Assembly (NCBI RefSeq): GCF_025244865.1
Contig: NZ_CP104272.1
Span: 62,001 to 126,000, forward strand
DNA from: Arthrobacter sp. zg-Y1110
Lineage (GTDB): Bacteria > Actinomycetota > Actinomycetes > Actinomycetales > Micrococcaceae
Direction: 5' to 3'
DNA length: 64,000 nucleotides
The notes below the pieces were generated by a model, which did not search any database, had not been told where the DNA came from, and saw only the letters and a program-made list of their open reading frames with translations. The stretch's first letter is position 1; every line of letters begins with the position of its first letter. A program made the translations under genes and the position numbers. Below are positions 9,396 to 20,034 of the stretch, piece by piece.

Positions 9396-11027
9396 CTAGG
9401 AAATCACGCCGTCCACGATGGCCTTGGCCTCGGCCTGGACCTGGTGCAGGTGTTCCTCGCCCTTGAAGGACTCGGCGTAGATCTTGTACACGTCTTCCGT
9501 GCCCGAGGGGCGCGCGGCAAACCACGCGTTTTCCGTGGTCACCTTCAGGCCGCCGATGGGCGCCCCGTTGCCCGGCGCCTCGGTCAGGCGCGCGGTGATT
9601 TCCTCACCGGCCAGGGTGGTGGCGGTAACGTCCGACGGCGAGAGCTTGGCCAGCGCTGCCTTCTGCTCGCGGGTGGCGGGTGCGTCCACGCGTGCATATT
9701 CGGGATCGCCGAACTGATTGGTCAGTTCGCGGTACCGCTGGGACGGGGTCTTGCCGGTGACGGCCGTCATTTCCGAGGCCAGCAGGGCCAGCAGGATGCC
9801 GTCCTTGTCAGTGCTCCAGGGGCTGCCGTCGAGCCGGAGGAAGGAGGCGCCGGCGGATTCCTCGCCGCCGAACGCGGTTTCGCCGGAGAGCAGACCCGGC
9901 ACGAACCACTTGAAGCCCACCGGCACCTCCATGAGGACCCGCCCCAGATCCGCCGTGACGCGGTCGATCATGGAGGAGGAGACAAGGGTCTTGCCCACCA
10001 TGGCGTCTGCGCTCCAGCCGGAGCGGTTGCGGTACAGGTAGTCAATGGCGGTTGCCAGGAAGTGGTTCGGGTTCATCAGGCCCGCGTCCGGCGTGACAAT
10101 GCCGTGCCGGTCGGCGTCGGCGTCGTTGCCCGTGGCAATGTCGTAATCCGCGGCCCGGGAAATCAGCGACGCCATGGCGTACGGCGAGGAGCAGTCCATG
10201 CGGATCTTCTCGTCCCAGTCCAGGGTCATGAAGGCCCACTGCGGGTCCACGTTGGGATTGACCACGGTCAGGTTCAGTGAGTGCCGTTCCGCGATGGCGC
10301 CCCAGTAGTCCACGGAGGCGCCGCCGAGGGGATCGGCGCCGATGTGGAGGCCGGCGCTGCGGATGGCATCCAGGTTCAGCACCGCGGGCAGGTCTTCCAC
10401 ATAATGCGCCAGGAAGTCATAGGTGCCCACCGAATCTGCCAGGCGTGCTTCACCCAGCGGGATGCGCCGGACCCCGTCCAGGCCGTTCTCCAGCAGCTGG
10501 TTGGCGCGGTCGGCAATCCAGTTGGTGATGTCCGATCCGGCGGGTCCGCCCGTGGGCGGGTTGTACTTGAAGCCGCCGTCCGCCGGAGGGTTGTGCGAAG
10601 GGGTGACCACAATGCCGTCAGCCTGTTCCGTGCGCGTGGAATTGTGCACCAGGATGGCATGGCTCACGGCCGGGGTGGGGGTGAATCCGTTTCGTGCGTC
10701 GATCTGCACATTTACGCCGTTGGCGGCCAGGACCTCCAGGGCGGTGTTCTGCGCCGGTTCGGACAGGGCGTGCGTGTCCTTGCCCATGAACAGCGGCCCG
10801 GTGATGCCTGCGGATGTGCGGTACTCCACGATGGCCTGGGTGATGGCGGCGATGTGCTGCTCATTGAAGGCGCCGTTGAGGGAGGAGCCGCGGTGCCCGG
10901 AGGTGCCGAAGGCCACGCGCTGGGCAACGTTGGACGGATCCGGTACGACGTCGTAATAGGCGTCCAAGAGCGCGGTGAGATCTACAAGGTCGGAAGGTTC
11001 GGCGCGTTGGCCGGCACGATTAGACAT
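9396..11027 (-). CDS. pgm: Phosphoglucomutase (alpha-D-glucose phosphate-specific)
   Basis: A 543-residue phosphohexomutase interconverting glucose-1-phosphate and glucose-6-phosphate for glycogen, trehalose and cell-envelope sugar synthesis. Visible motifs are FGTSGHRG near the N-terminus, VVTPSHNPP with the phosphoserine, a [10 protein letters not shown] metal loop, GGEESAG for sugar binding and RPSGTED for phosphate binding, all in family order. I prefer ATG 11027 (protein MSNRAG...) because homologues begin there. An in-frame ATG at 11039 is the alternative, and neither has a well-spaced ribosome site. Confidence 0.92.
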   Translation of the reverse strand: MSNRAGQRAEPSDLVDLTALLDAYYDVVPDPSNVAQRVAFGTSGHRGSSLNGAFNEQHIAAITQAIVEYRTSAGITGPLFMGKDTHALSEPAQNTALEVLAANGVNVQIDARNGFTPTPAVSHAILVHNSTRTEQADGIVVTPSHNPPADGGFKYNPPTGGPAGSDITNWIADRANQLLENGLDGVRRIPLGEARLADSVGTYDFLAHYVEDLPAVLNLDAIRSAGLHIGADPLGGASVDYWGAIAERHSLNLTVVNPNVDPQWAFMTLDWDEKIRMDCSSPYAMASLISRAADYDIATGNDADADRHGIVTPDAGLMNPNHFLATAIDYLYRNRSGWSADAMVGKTLVSSSMIDRVTADLGRVLMEVPVGFKWFVPGLLSGETAFGGEESAGASFLRLDGSPWSTDKDGILLALLASEMTAVTGKTPSQRYRELTNQFGDPEYARVDAPATREQKAALAKLSPSDVTATTLAGEEITARLTEAPGNGAPIGGLKVTTENAWFAARPSGTEDVYKIYAESFKGEEHLHQVQAEAKAIVDGVIS

Positions 11028-11143
11028 ACCCCTAAGCATGCCAAAGAAACGCAGTCGGCGGCAGACGCGCCGTACACGTAGAAACGCAGGGACAGCCGTA
11101 TGCTTCTAGCCGAAGCCGCGGGTGCGGCGGGGGAAGGAAGCTG

Positions 11144-11509
11144 ATGGCCACTTCGAGTAGTTCCGTGCCGCCGCAGCGAGCATTGCCGCACGACGGCCTG
11201 CGCCGCGGCGCCCGGGCCATGATGGTTTTCTTCAACGTGCTCTACCTGTGCGCCGCACCGGTGTTCTGGTTTTTCTGGACGCAGCGCTCGGCGTTCGCAC
11301 TGCCGGCCTGGGCGGAAACCGCCGCGGGTTTTGCCAGCGGACCGTTGCCGGCTTTGGCTTTCGCGGCGGCCTGGGCCGCGGCGGGGATCCTCTTCGGGCG
11401 GGACCGGCGGCAGGCCGGAGCGGACGCGTTCAATTCCGTCTGTGCACTCGGTGCCCTGGCGGCAGTAAGCGGCATGCTGGCGCTGGTCAGCGCCGGACTG
11501 GACGGCTAA
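11144..11509 (+). CDS. Small membrane protein of unknown function
   Basis: A 121-residue protein with three predicted membrane helices (about 27-47, 60-82, 94-117). Charged residues lie between helices 2 and 3 (GRDRRQAG). GGAAGGAAG lies just upstream of the ATG. It is divergent from pgm and convergent with the MetE-like gene. I recognise no domain, so no function is proposed. Confidence 0.7.
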   Translation: MATSSSSVPPQRALPHDGLRRGARAMMVFFNVLYLCAAPVFWFFWTQRSAFALPAWAETAAGFASGPLPALAFAAAWAAAGILFGRDRRQAGADAFNSVCALGALAAVSGMLALVSAGLDG

Positions 11510-11522
11510 GGCGACGGGCAAG

Positions 11523-11560
11523 GGTGCGGCGGGCGGGATGCCGGTTCCGCCCGCCGCACC
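11523..11560. terminator. GC-rich hairpin between convergent genes
   Basis: A 14-bp stem (11523-11536 with 11547-11560) and a 10-nt loop lie between the small membrane protein and the MetE-like gene. There is no U-run on either strand, so it may need Rho or act as a 3'-end stabiliser. Confidence 0.6.
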
Positions 11561-11609
11561 TTCGCACCGGTCAGTGGCCCTTTTCCTTGTTCAGTCCCTG
11601 CGTGCCTGC

Positions 11610-12815
11610 CTACCAGAGCCGGGCGCTGGCCAGCCGGGCACCTTCTCCGAGCGTCTCCAGCTTGGCCGCCGCGATCTGGGGATGCACCCGGCCGCCCAGC
11701 CCGCAGTCGGTGGACGCAATGACGTTCTCGCGACCCACCAGCCGGGCGAAGCGTTCAATCCGGTCCGCCACCAGTTCCGGATGTTCCACCACGTTGGTGG
11801 CATGGGAGACCACGCCGGGAATGAGGACCTTCCCGTCCGGCAGCTTGGTATCTTCCCAGACCCGCCATTCGTGCTCATGCCGCACGTTGCCTGCCTCGAA
11901 GCTGTAGCCTCCGGCGTTAATCTGCAGCAGGGTGTCCACCAGGTGGCGGAACTCGATGTCCGTAGTGTGCGGCCCGTGCCAGGAACCCCAGCACAGGTGG
12001 AAGCGGACCTGTTCCTCGGGCAGGCCGCGCAGGGCATAGTTCAGGGCTTCGACCCGGATCTGCGTGAACTTGAGGTAGTCCGCCACCGACGGCTCGGGGT
12101 TGATCTGGTCCCAGTTCTCGGCAATCGACGGATCATCGATCTGGACGATCAGCCCGGCGTCCACGATGGCAAGGTATTCCTCCCGCATGGCATCCGCGCA
12201 GGCGTAGATGAACTCCTCCTCCGTCGCGTAGTACTCGTTGGTAATCCGCGAACAGGAGCCGGGCGAGAGCGAGGCGAGGAAACCCTCGGACAAACCTGCC
12301 TCGGCCAAACCGGACTTGAGGTTGGCAATGTCGCTGGCCACGGCGTCGTACCCCGTGTATTCCACCGGACCCGTGACCTTGGGAAAGACCTTCTGCGCCC
12401 CGGTGGTGATGCCGGAGGTTGGGTCGGTGTAGGCATCGGCGAAGCGCTGCCGGTCGCGGCGGTCCCCGAAACTGGTGAGGACAACGTTGCCGGGCTCGGA
12501 GCGGTGCGGTTCCATGTTCCAGATCCCCGTTTCGGCAACGCTCAGGCCGCCAAGCCGGGCAAACGAATAGGACCACCAGGCCCCGTAGTCGACGTTCGCG
12601 GACATCGCATGCCCGTATTCGCCGTCGTTGGGGATGTCGATGCCCGCCTGGCGCTGGCGCCGCACGAGGTCGGCGACGGCGGCCTGCAGGAGTTCGGCGT
12701 AGCCCTCCGTATCCGCGGGGTCGGTTTCACGGGCCGCGTTTGCGGCAAGCAGTTCAGGGGTCCTGGGGAGGGAACCGGCGTGGGTGGTCAAAATACGGTC
12801 AGTGCTTTTGCGCAT
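11610..12815 (-). CDS. Cobalamin-independent methionine synthase II-like protein (MetE C-domain family)
   Basis: A 401-residue protein matching only the C-terminal catalytic barrel of MetE, about half its usual 750 residues. TTHAGSLPR opens the barrel; HLCWG and STDCGLGGR hold the likely zinc ligands His/Cys and Cys. This family transfers methyl or alkyl groups to or from thiols, and the short form also includes epoxyalkane:coenzyme M transferase-like proteins. Methionine formation from a methylated donor is the default guess. A structured leader precedes it (12845-12960), which would fit control by a methionine-related metabolite. AAAGGA precedes the ATG. Confidence 0.85.
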   Translation of the reverse strand: MRKSTDRILTTHAGSLPRTPELLAANAARETDPADTEGYAELLQAAVADLVRRQRQAGIDIPNDGEYGHAMSANVDYGAWWSYSFARLGGLSVAETGIWNMEPHRSEPGNVVLTSFGDRRDRQRFADAYTDPTSGITTGAQKVFPKVTGPVEYTGYDAVASDIANLKSGLAEAGLSEGFLASLSPGSCSRITNEYYATEEEFIYACADAMREEYLAIVDAGLIVQIDDPSIAENWDQINPEPSVADYLKFTQIRVEALNYALRGLPEEQVRFHLCWGSWHGPHTTDIEFRHLVDTLLQINAGGYSFEAGNVRHEHEWRVWEDTKLPDGKVLIPGVVSHATNVVEHPELVADRIERFARLVGRENVIASTDCGLGGRVHPQIAAAKLETLGEGARLASARLW

Positions 12816-12844
12816 GGCAGTGATCCTTTAGGAATCTGTGCTCT

Positions 12845-12960
12845 TGCCCGCACCGGATGCCCAAAAGGCGGTGCAGGCCGCTTCGTCATCCGAACCACCC
12901 GTGAAGCATGGGGTTGGTGCACGGCCAAGTCGGAGCTTGGCGGCCGTGTCTCCTGAAGCT
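12845..12960 (-). ncRNA. Candidate structured leader / SAM-clan-like riboswitch of the MetE-like gene
   Basis: Read on the minus strand, GCTTC (12955-12959) can pair with GAAGC (12880-12884) to close a junction. The junction holds two hairpins: 12942-12948 with 12920-12926 (7 bp) and 12911-12918 with 12894-12900. A third hairpin (12869-12874 with 12850-12855) lies outside, followed by GGGCAAG. The junction strands TTCAGGAGA and GGATGAC resemble conserved SAM-I/SAM-IV positions, but the usual GGCAACC element is not exact. Assignment as a riboswitch is inference. Confidence 0.4.
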
Positions 12961-13017
12961 GGGACCCATCCTAACCATGCCGCAGTGATGCAGCCAAGTA
13001 TGGAACGGGACGGCAAA

Positions 13018-13057
13018 AAGGACGGCGGCACCGGAGTGTTCCGGTGCCGCCGTCCTT
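13018..13057 (-). terminator. Intrinsic terminator of the peptide transporter gene
   Basis: A perfect 17-bp stem (13018-13034 with 13041-13057), 6-nt loop, followed on the minus strand by TTTTT. It sits 28 nt past the stop codon of the POT transporter. Confidence 0.92.
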
Positions 13058-13085
13058 ACTGAAACGCTTGGTGCCTGCCTGCCTG

Positions 13086-14555
<1,470 letters not shown>

Positions 14556-14758
14556 GAGGTTAATATTCCCACTCCCTCGCGGGGGTCAAGCAGCCCGAAC
14601 TTAAAGAAACCGCCGGAGACTAGGCAGCTTTCCGTTGAGGTATGTTGAAGGTCACATGAAAAACGGATGATTTTGCCCGCGTTACATGCTTACGTGCCTG
14701 CATGACGCGCGGATTTGCACGGCTGCGGCGGAATTCCCTAAGCAGGCAGGGGGTTGGC

Positions 14759-15751
14759 ATGGGTATGCCAAGCCTCAGCGTTCCCGTCTCGATCCTTGAC
14801 CGTGCAAACTCCCGCGAAGGGTTTCCCGAGTCGGATGCGCTCAATGCAGTGCTTGCACGTGCCGGATCGGCAGACCGGCTGGGTTACGGGCGCTTTTGGG
14901 TTGCCGAGCACCACGCCGTGGCCGGAATTGCCGGCTCGGCCCCCGCCGTCCTGATGGCCGCCCTGGCGGCACGCACCAAAAACATCCGGATCGGCTCCGG
15001 CGGCGTGATGCTGCCGAACCACCAGCCGCTGGTCGTGGCCGAGCAGGCGGCGACGCTGCAGGCCCTGTATCCCGGCCGGATTGATCTTGGCCTGGGCCGT
15101 TCCCTCGGTTTCACTCCGGCGGTGCGGAAGGCACTGCGCGCGGGACCGGCCGAGGCAGAGGAATTCGAAGCGCAGCTGGCGGAACTGCTCGCGTATCTCG
15201 ACGGCACCGCGCCGATCACCGCCCGCCCGCAGGACGGCGGACGGACGCCGGTGTTTGTGCTTGCCACCGGAGCAGGAGTGGAAATAGCAGCACGCGCCGG
15301 CCTGGGCGTCGTCCTCGGCGGCCCGGCGCTGTTCCGGCAGAACAGCGCCGGGCAGACAGGCGCGCTGGAACGGTACCGCTCCGCCTTCCGCCCCTCGGAC
15401 CGTTTTCCCCGGCCCTATGTGCTGGCGGCAGCCAACGTCGCCGTGGCCGGCAGTGAAGAAGAGGCAAGGGAACTGCTGCTGCCCGAGGCGCATGCCCTGG
15501 CCGATTCCCGGACCAAGGGGGTGTTCCCCGCCCTGTCAGCAGCGCACAGCGCCGCCGAACTGTCCGGACGGCAGCAGGACCTGGTCCGCTCCACCCTTGA
15601 GGCCTCTGTCTACGGAACAGTGGAACAGGTGCACGGCAGGCTCGAGGACCTGGTGGCTTCCGCCGGTGCGGACGAGCTGCTCGTTACCGGCGGTGCCTTC
15701 GATGTCGAGGGACAGCGGGAATCCGACCGGCTGCTGGCAGGCCTCTTCTAG
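14759..15751 (+). CDS. Luciferase-like (LLM class) flavin-dependent monooxygenase
   Basis: A 330-residue protein of the MsnO8-like LLM subgroup: SVPVSILDRA at the start, RFWVAEHHA, a GSGGVMLPNHQPLVVAEQ stretch and GRIDLGLGRS for flavin binding. Such enzymes use FMNH2 and oxygen on small organic substrates; the substrate is unknown. I chose ATG 14759 over an upstream in-frame ATG (14702) because the fold starts right after it and AGGGGG lies 9 nt upstream. The stop is 1 nt from that of the convergent amidase. Confidence 0.88.
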   Translation: MGMPSLSVPVSILDRANSREGFPESDALNAVLARAGSADRLGYGRFWVAEHHAVAGIAGSAPAVLMAALAARTKNIRIGSGGVMLPNHQPLVVAEQAATLQALYPGRIDLGLGRSLGFTPAVRKALRAGPAEAEEFEAQLAELLAYLDGTAPITARPQDGGRTPVFVLATGAGVEIAARAGLGVVLGGPALFRQNSAGQTGALERYRSAFRPSDRFPRPYVLAAANVAVAGSEEEARELLLPEAHALADSRTKGVFPALSAAHSAAELSGRQQDLVRSTLEASVYGTVEQVHGRLEDLVASAGADELLVTGGAFDVEGQRESDRLLAGLF

Positions 15752-15752
15752 G

Positions 15753-17153
15753 TCAGTACCCCAGCTGGGCCGCCACGGCCAGCAGATCCGCTTCCGCACC
15801 GGGCCGCCCGATCAGCTGGATCCCCATGGGTAGTCCGTCCGCGGTATCCAGCACCGGCAGGGTAATCGCGGGAAGCCCGCAGACATTCACCATGGAGGTG
15901 AAAGGGGAGTACCGGCACTGCCGTGCGTAATCCTCGTCCGCCCGGTCACCGGCGCCGGCATCGTCGCTGGTGTACCAGCCGAGGGGCCGTGGCGGCATTG
16001 CCAGGGTAGGCGTCAGGATCATGTCGTAGGCGCTGTACTGCCGGATGGTCTCGGCCTCGAAGGCGCGGAGGACGTCGACGGCGGCCACCAGGTCCGCGGC
16101 ACTGCGCCGAAGGGCGCGTTGACGCATGACGGCGGCCAGGTCGGTCAGCCGTTCTTCCCCGCCCGGTGCCAGAACGGCGGTGGCCAGCCCGGCCGTCCAC
16201 ACCACCTGGAATGCGTCCGGATACCGTTCGTCATAAACCAGGTCCGTGTCCAGCAGATCGTGGCCGGCACCGGTCAGGGCCGCGATACCGGCGTCGAGCG
16301 CCTGTACCGCCTCGGGATCAAGCCGGATCTCCAATCTGGATTCAAAGGGTGAGCGCGTGCTGATCCCGATCCGGAACCTGCCCTCGGCCCGCAGCGCGGC
16401 CTCGAGGAAGCTTCCGGTGGCGGGGGCCGCGCTGGTGGCACGGTAATTGGGTTCGTCCACCATCGCATCCAGCAGCAGTGCCGCATCCGCCGCGTTCCGG
16501 GCCAGCGGGCCGGCCACCACGAATTGCCCCAGGTCCTGCTGCCCCGAACCGGCCGGGATCCGCCCGCGGTTGGGCTTCAGCCCCACCAGTCCCGTAGCCG
16601 CCGCAGGGATGCGCACCGAGCCGCCGCCGTCGGTACCCGGCGCAAAGGGGACCAGCCCGGCGGCGACTGCGGCCGCGCTGCCGCCGGAGGATCCCCCGGG
16701 GCTGAGCCGCTGATCGCGCGGGTTCCGCGCCGGCGGACCCACCCGGTTTTCGCTGTAACTGCTGAGCCCGAATTCGGGGACCTGGGTCTTGCCGAGGCTG
16801 ATCGCCCCGGCCCGGCGAAGGACGGCCGGCAGGGGCGCGTCCTCCCGGGCTATCCACGGGTCCAGGGCCGTGCTGCCCATGGTGGTGCGCACGCCGGCCA
16901 CATCGGTGAGGTCCTTGTGCGCCAGCGGCATTCCGTGCAGCAGGCCCAGTTCTCCGCCACGGGCACGGTGTGCATCCGCAGCCCGCGCCTCGGCGACGGC
17001 GAGTTCCGGCGTCGGCGTGAGGAAGGCCCCCAATGCCGGGTTGAGCTCGTCGATGCGCCGCAGGTAGTGGTCCGTGGCTTCCTCCGCCCCGAGCCCGCCG
17101 GAGGCCAGGGCATCCCGGAGTTCGACGGCGGTCATCTCGTGGGGAGCGGGCAT
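15753..17153 (-). CDS. Amidase (amidase signature family)
   Basis: A 466-residue hydrolase with the full Ser-cisSer-Lys triad: Lys80 in HKDLTD, Ser155 in PGGSSGGSA and nucleophile Ser179 in GGGSVRIP. It hydrolyses amide bonds in the cytoplasm. Substrate range in this family is broad (aliphatic or aryl amides, indoleacetamide, nitrile-derived amides), and I see nothing that narrows it. It is not GatA-like in context, as gatB/gatC are absent. It is transcribed away from the rhodanese-pheA pair. Confidence 0.9.
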   Translation of the reverse strand: MPAPHEMTAVELRDALASGGLGAEEATDHYLRRIDELNPALGAFLTPTPELAVAEARAADAHRARGGELGLLHGMPLAHKDLTDVAGVRTTMGSTALDPWIAREDAPLPAVLRRAGAISLGKTQVPEFGLSSYSENRVGPPARNPRDQRLSPGGSSGGSAAAVAAGLVPFAPGTDGGGSVRIPAAATGLVGLKPNRGRIPAGSGQQDLGQFVVAGPLARNAADAALLLDAMVDEPNYRATSAAPATGSFLEAALRAEGRFRIGISTRSPFESRLEIRLDPEAVQALDAGIAALTGAGHDLLDTDLVYDERYPDAFQVVWTAGLATAVLAPGGEERLTDLAAVMRQRALRRSAADLVAAVDVLRAFEAETIRQYSAYDMILTPTLAMPPRPLGWYTSDDAGAGDRADEDYARQCRYSPFTSMVNVCGLPAITLPVLDTADGLPMGIQLIGRPGAEADLLAVAAQLGY

Positions 17154-17304
17154 AGCGTGCCTTTCGGTGCGGGCGGCGTCCGGGCGTTTATTCTCTCGGA
17201 CCGCGTCCCACTATAGGCTGGACAAAACGGCACCGTACGGCGGGCCCGGGCGTGCCCGGAACCGCGGCGCGGGGCTACATTTCCGTACGACAGTGAGGGC
17301 AGCA

Positions 17305-17631
17305 ATGAGTGAGATGCAGAGCGTAACCGTAGACACCATTCCCGAGGGCGCGAAGATCCTCGACGTACGGGAAGACTACGAGTGGGAAGCCGGCCACGTT
17401 GACGGCGCCCTCCACGTCCCGCTCGACCGGCTGCCCGAGGCCCTTGACGATCTGGACCCGGACCAGGACCTTGCCGTCATCTGCCGCACCGGCGGCCGCA
17501 GTGCCCGGGCCACCCAGTGGCTGGAAGCCAACGGCTACTCCGCCGTCAACGTAAACGGCGGGATGGGTGCCTGGCTCGAGGCGGGGAAGCCCATGGTGTC
17601 CGACAACGGGCAGGAACCGACCGTTAAATGA
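17305..17631 (+). CDS. Single-domain rhodanese-like sulfurtransferase
   Basis: A 108-residue protein covering one rhodanese domain: LDVRxxYEWEAGHxxGA followed by the active-site loop CRTGGRS with Cys60. Such proteins carry persulfide sulfur for thiolation or sulfide detoxification. ATG 17305 is chosen over the longer frame because GAGGGC precedes it and the domain starts there. Its stop overlaps the start of pheA by 4 nt; the functional reason for this coupling is unclear. Confidence 0.9.
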   Translation: MSEMQSVTVDTIPEGAKILDVREDYEWEAGHVDGALHVPLDRLPEALDDLDPDQDLAVICRTGGRSARATQWLEANGYSAVNVNGGMGAWLEAGKPMVSDNGQEPTVK

Positions 17632-18608
17632 CGCATGCCGCCGACACCCAGGCCGCCCCGCACCACCGCGGTCCGCTGGGGGAAACCGTGGTTTATGCCT
17701 ACCTCGGCCCGGAGGGCACCTTCACGGAAGCTGCACTGCTGACCATCCCGGGCGCCCAGGACGCCGTCCGAATTCCGGCGCCCAGCGTGAATTCCGCACT
17801 GGAAATGGTCCGCTCGGGGCAGGCCACCGCTGCAGTCGTGCCGATTGAAAACTCGGTGGAGGGCGGCGTCAGTGCCACCCTCGATGCGCTTTCCGCCGGT
17901 GCCTCGCTGCGGATACTGAGGGAAATCCTGGTTCCCATCACCTTTGTCCTGGCGGCGCGCCCGGGGGTGGCCCTGGCGGATATCCGCACGGTTTCCACCC
18001 ACACCCATGCCTGGGCGCAGTGCCGGGAATGGGCTGCGGGAAATATTCCCGAGGCGGAATATCTGCCCGCTTCCTCAACGGCCGCAGCAGCAGTTGAACT
18101 GAGCGAAGCCGATCCGTCCTTCGACGCCGCGATCTGCGCGCCGCTGGTGGCGCAGCGGCTCGGGCTGGAAGTCCTGGGGGAGGACATCGGCGATGTGCGC
18201 GATGCCGTCACCAGGTTCGTCATGATCAGCCTGCCCGGCCTGCTTCCCGAACCAACCGGCTCCGACAAGACCACCCTGGTAGTTCCCCTGCCGGAGGACC
18301 ACCCGGGCGCCCTGATGGAAATCCTCGAGCAGTTCTCCACCCGCGGGGTGAACCTGAGCCGGATCGAGTCCCGTCCCACGGGTATGTTCCTCGGTGATTA
18401 TTTCTTCAGCATCGACGCCGACGGCCATGTTGCCGATGCCCGGATGGCGGATGCGTTGAAGGGCCTGCACCGGATCAGCCCGGAACTGCGTTTCCTGGGG
18501 TCCTATCCGCGGGCGGACCACCGCGAGTCGGAGATACCCCGGCACACCAGCGACGAGGCATTTCGGGCCGCTGACATTTGGTTCGAGTCCCTGCTGAACG
18601 GATACTAG
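17628..18608 (+). CDS. pheA: Prephenate dehydratase
   Basis: A 326-residue monofunctional enzyme converting prephenate to phenylpyruvate in phenylalanine synthesis. YLGPEGTFTE opens the catalytic domain, IENSVEGGV and STHTHAWAQC follow, and the Thr-Arg-Phe catalytic motif is at 195-197. A C-terminal ACT domain (about 218-300; GALMEILEQF and ESRPTG) should give feedback inhibition by phenylalanine. There is no chorismate mutase domain. The ATG overlaps the rhodanese stop. Confidence 0.95.
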   Translation: MTHAADTQAAPHHRGPLGETVVYAYLGPEGTFTEAALLTIPGAQDAVRIPAPSVNSALEMVRSGQATAAVVPIENSVEGGVSATLDALSAGASLRILREILVPITFVLAARPGVALADIRTVSTHTHAWAQCREWAAGNIPEAEYLPASSTAAAAVELSEADPSFDAAICAPLVAQRLGLEVLGEDIGDVRDAVTRFVMISLPGLLPEPTGSDKTTLVVPLPEDHPGALMEILEQFSTRGVNLSRIESRPTGMFLGDYFFSIDADGHVADARMADALKGLHRISPELRFLGSYPRADHRESEIPRHTSDEAFRAADIWFESLLNGY

Positions 18609-18658
18609 GGCTGGAAGCTGCGGCCGAACCGTTCCGCGGCGGGTGAAAGGGACGCATC

Positions 18659-19633
18659 ATGGGCCGACTGCGGCGAAGCAACTGCGAACATCCCGGCTAC
18701 TCCCGCCGGCGCTGGGGCAAGGGATTCAGTTACCGGGATGTCCGCGGAAACGTCATCACCGACCGCACGGTCGTGGCGCGGATCCGCTCGCTGGCCATTC
18801 CGCCGGCCTGGACGGATGTCTGGATCAGCCCGTACGCCAACGGCCACATCCAGGCAACGGGAACCGACGCCGCCGGACGCAAGCAGTACATTTACCACCC
18901 GCAGTGGCGTGAAATGAAGGACCGGGAGAAATTCGACCGCGCCCTCGCGTTCGCCCAGTCCCTTCCGGCGGCCCGCCGTCTGATCACCAAGCACCTGCGC
19001 GCCGAGGGCTGCAGCTCGGAACGCGCCCTGGCCGCAGCCCTGCGGATTGTCGACGCCGGCGCGCTGCGCGTCGGCGGCGCCCGGTATGCGGACGCCAACG
19101 GGTCCTACGGCACCACCACCCTGCGGATCGAGCATGTGCGGCTGGACGGAACCGAAGTGCGTTTCGACTTCCCCGGCAAGAGCGGCCAGGAGTGGCACAC
19201 CTCCATCAAGGATGCCGACCTCGCGGCGGCCCTCGAACCGATGCTCCGCCGCCCGGACGCGGACACGGCCCTGGCCTACCTCGGCGCGGACGGCGCCTGG
19301 CACAGCGTGGATGCCGCCCAGCTGAATGCCTTCCTGAGGGAGGTCACGGGCGGAGAATTCAGCGCCAAGGACTTCCGCACCTGGCAGGCCACGGTGGTGG
19401 CGGCCATGTCCCTGGCCCGGATGGCGCCGGCAGCCGCTACCAACCGGGCGAAGCAGAAGGCCGTGGCAGCAACCGCACGCGACGTGGCGGAGCATCTGGG
19501 CAACACCCCGGCAATCGCCCGCAAGTCCTACATCGATCCCCGCGTGGTGGACCGCTTCTTCGACGGCCAGGTCATCCCCGTGACGGGGTTCTCCGCGTCG
19601 GAGACCGCAACCCGGAACATGCTCGAGGATTAA
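18659..19633 (+). CDS. DNA topoisomerase IB (poxvirus-like)
   Basis: A 324-residue bacterial type IB topoisomerase. The N-terminal domain includes GFSYRDVRGN and the catalytic domain has LRVGGARYADANGSYG, the KDFRTWQAT motif with a catalytic Arg and the active-site Tyr291 in KSYIDPR. It relaxes supercoils through a 3'-phosphotyrosyl intermediate without ATP. AAGGGA precedes the ATG. It lies 50 nt after pheA and may share its transcript, but the functions are unrelated. Type IB enzymes occur in only a subset of bacteria. Confidence 0.93.
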   Translation: MGRLRRSNCEHPGYSRRRWGKGFSYRDVRGNVITDRTVVARIRSLAIPPAWTDVWISPYANGHIQATGTDAAGRKQYIYHPQWREMKDREKFDRALAFAQSLPAARRLITKHLRAEGCSSERALAAALRIVDAGALRVGGARYADANGSYGTTTLRIEHVRLDGTEVRFDFPGKSGQEWHTSIKDADLAAALEPMLRRPDADTALAYLGADGAWHSVDAAQLNAFLREVTGGEFSAKDFRTWQATVVAAMSLARMAPAAATNRAKQKAVAATARDVAEHLGNTPAIARKSYIDPRVVDRFFDGQVIPVTGFSASETATRNMLED

Positions 19634-19730
19634 CCGGGTGTTTCCGCCGGGACCGGCAATAAGTATGCTGATGGAAGGCGCGCGCAGTATTGGCGCACTG
19701 GACAACCACCACAAGAAGGAAGGTGCCGGC

Positions 19731-19988
19731 ATGAGCGAGTACCCCAACGAACAAGAGCAGCTCAAGGACCCGAAGCCCAGCGGTGTTTCCACCAACGACG
19801 ATAACTACCGCGGCGATGTCGGCGACCAGGGCAACGACATCCGCTTTGCCGAGGAAGAGGCACTGATCCGCGAGCAGTCCTCTCCCAACGAGGACGAAGG
19901 CAAGTACACCGCCACGGAAGGCGCCAAGACGGACGAGGACCGCGAAGGCGGTTACACCGACTCCGAGGGCACCCAGGACGGCAAGTAA
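19731..19988 (+). CDS. Small acidic, probably disordered protein of unknown function
   Basis: An 85-residue protein very rich in Asp, Glu, Gly, Asn and Gln, with no hydrophobic core and no Cys or Trp. It looks intrinsically disordered and soluble, like stress or hydrophilin-type proteins; that comparison rests on composition only. AAGGAAGG precedes ATG 19731, giving one of the clearest ribosome sites here, and a strong terminator follows. Good expression signals argue that it is real. Confidence 0.75.
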   Translation: MSEYPNEQEQLKDPKPSGVSTNDDNYRGDVGDQGNDIRFAEEEALIREQSSPNEDEGKYTATEGAKTDEDREGGYTDSEGTQDGK

Positions 19989-20001
19989 CGCCTTCCTGCG
20001 A

Positions 20002-20033
20002 AACGGCGCCGCACCCACCGGTGCGGCGCCGTT
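20002..20033 (+). terminator. Intrinsic terminator after the acidic protein gene
   Basis: A perfect 14-bp stem (20002-20015 with 20020-20033), CACC loop, then TTT on the plus strand. It abuts the stop of the convergent lipid kinase (20035) and may serve both. Confidence 0.9.
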
Positions 20034-20034
20034 T

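Noticed and set aside
11610..12815. Calling this gene metE
   Set aside because: It covers only the C-terminal barrel (401 residues against about 750) and lacks the N-terminal folate-binding half, so the symbol would overstate the evidence.
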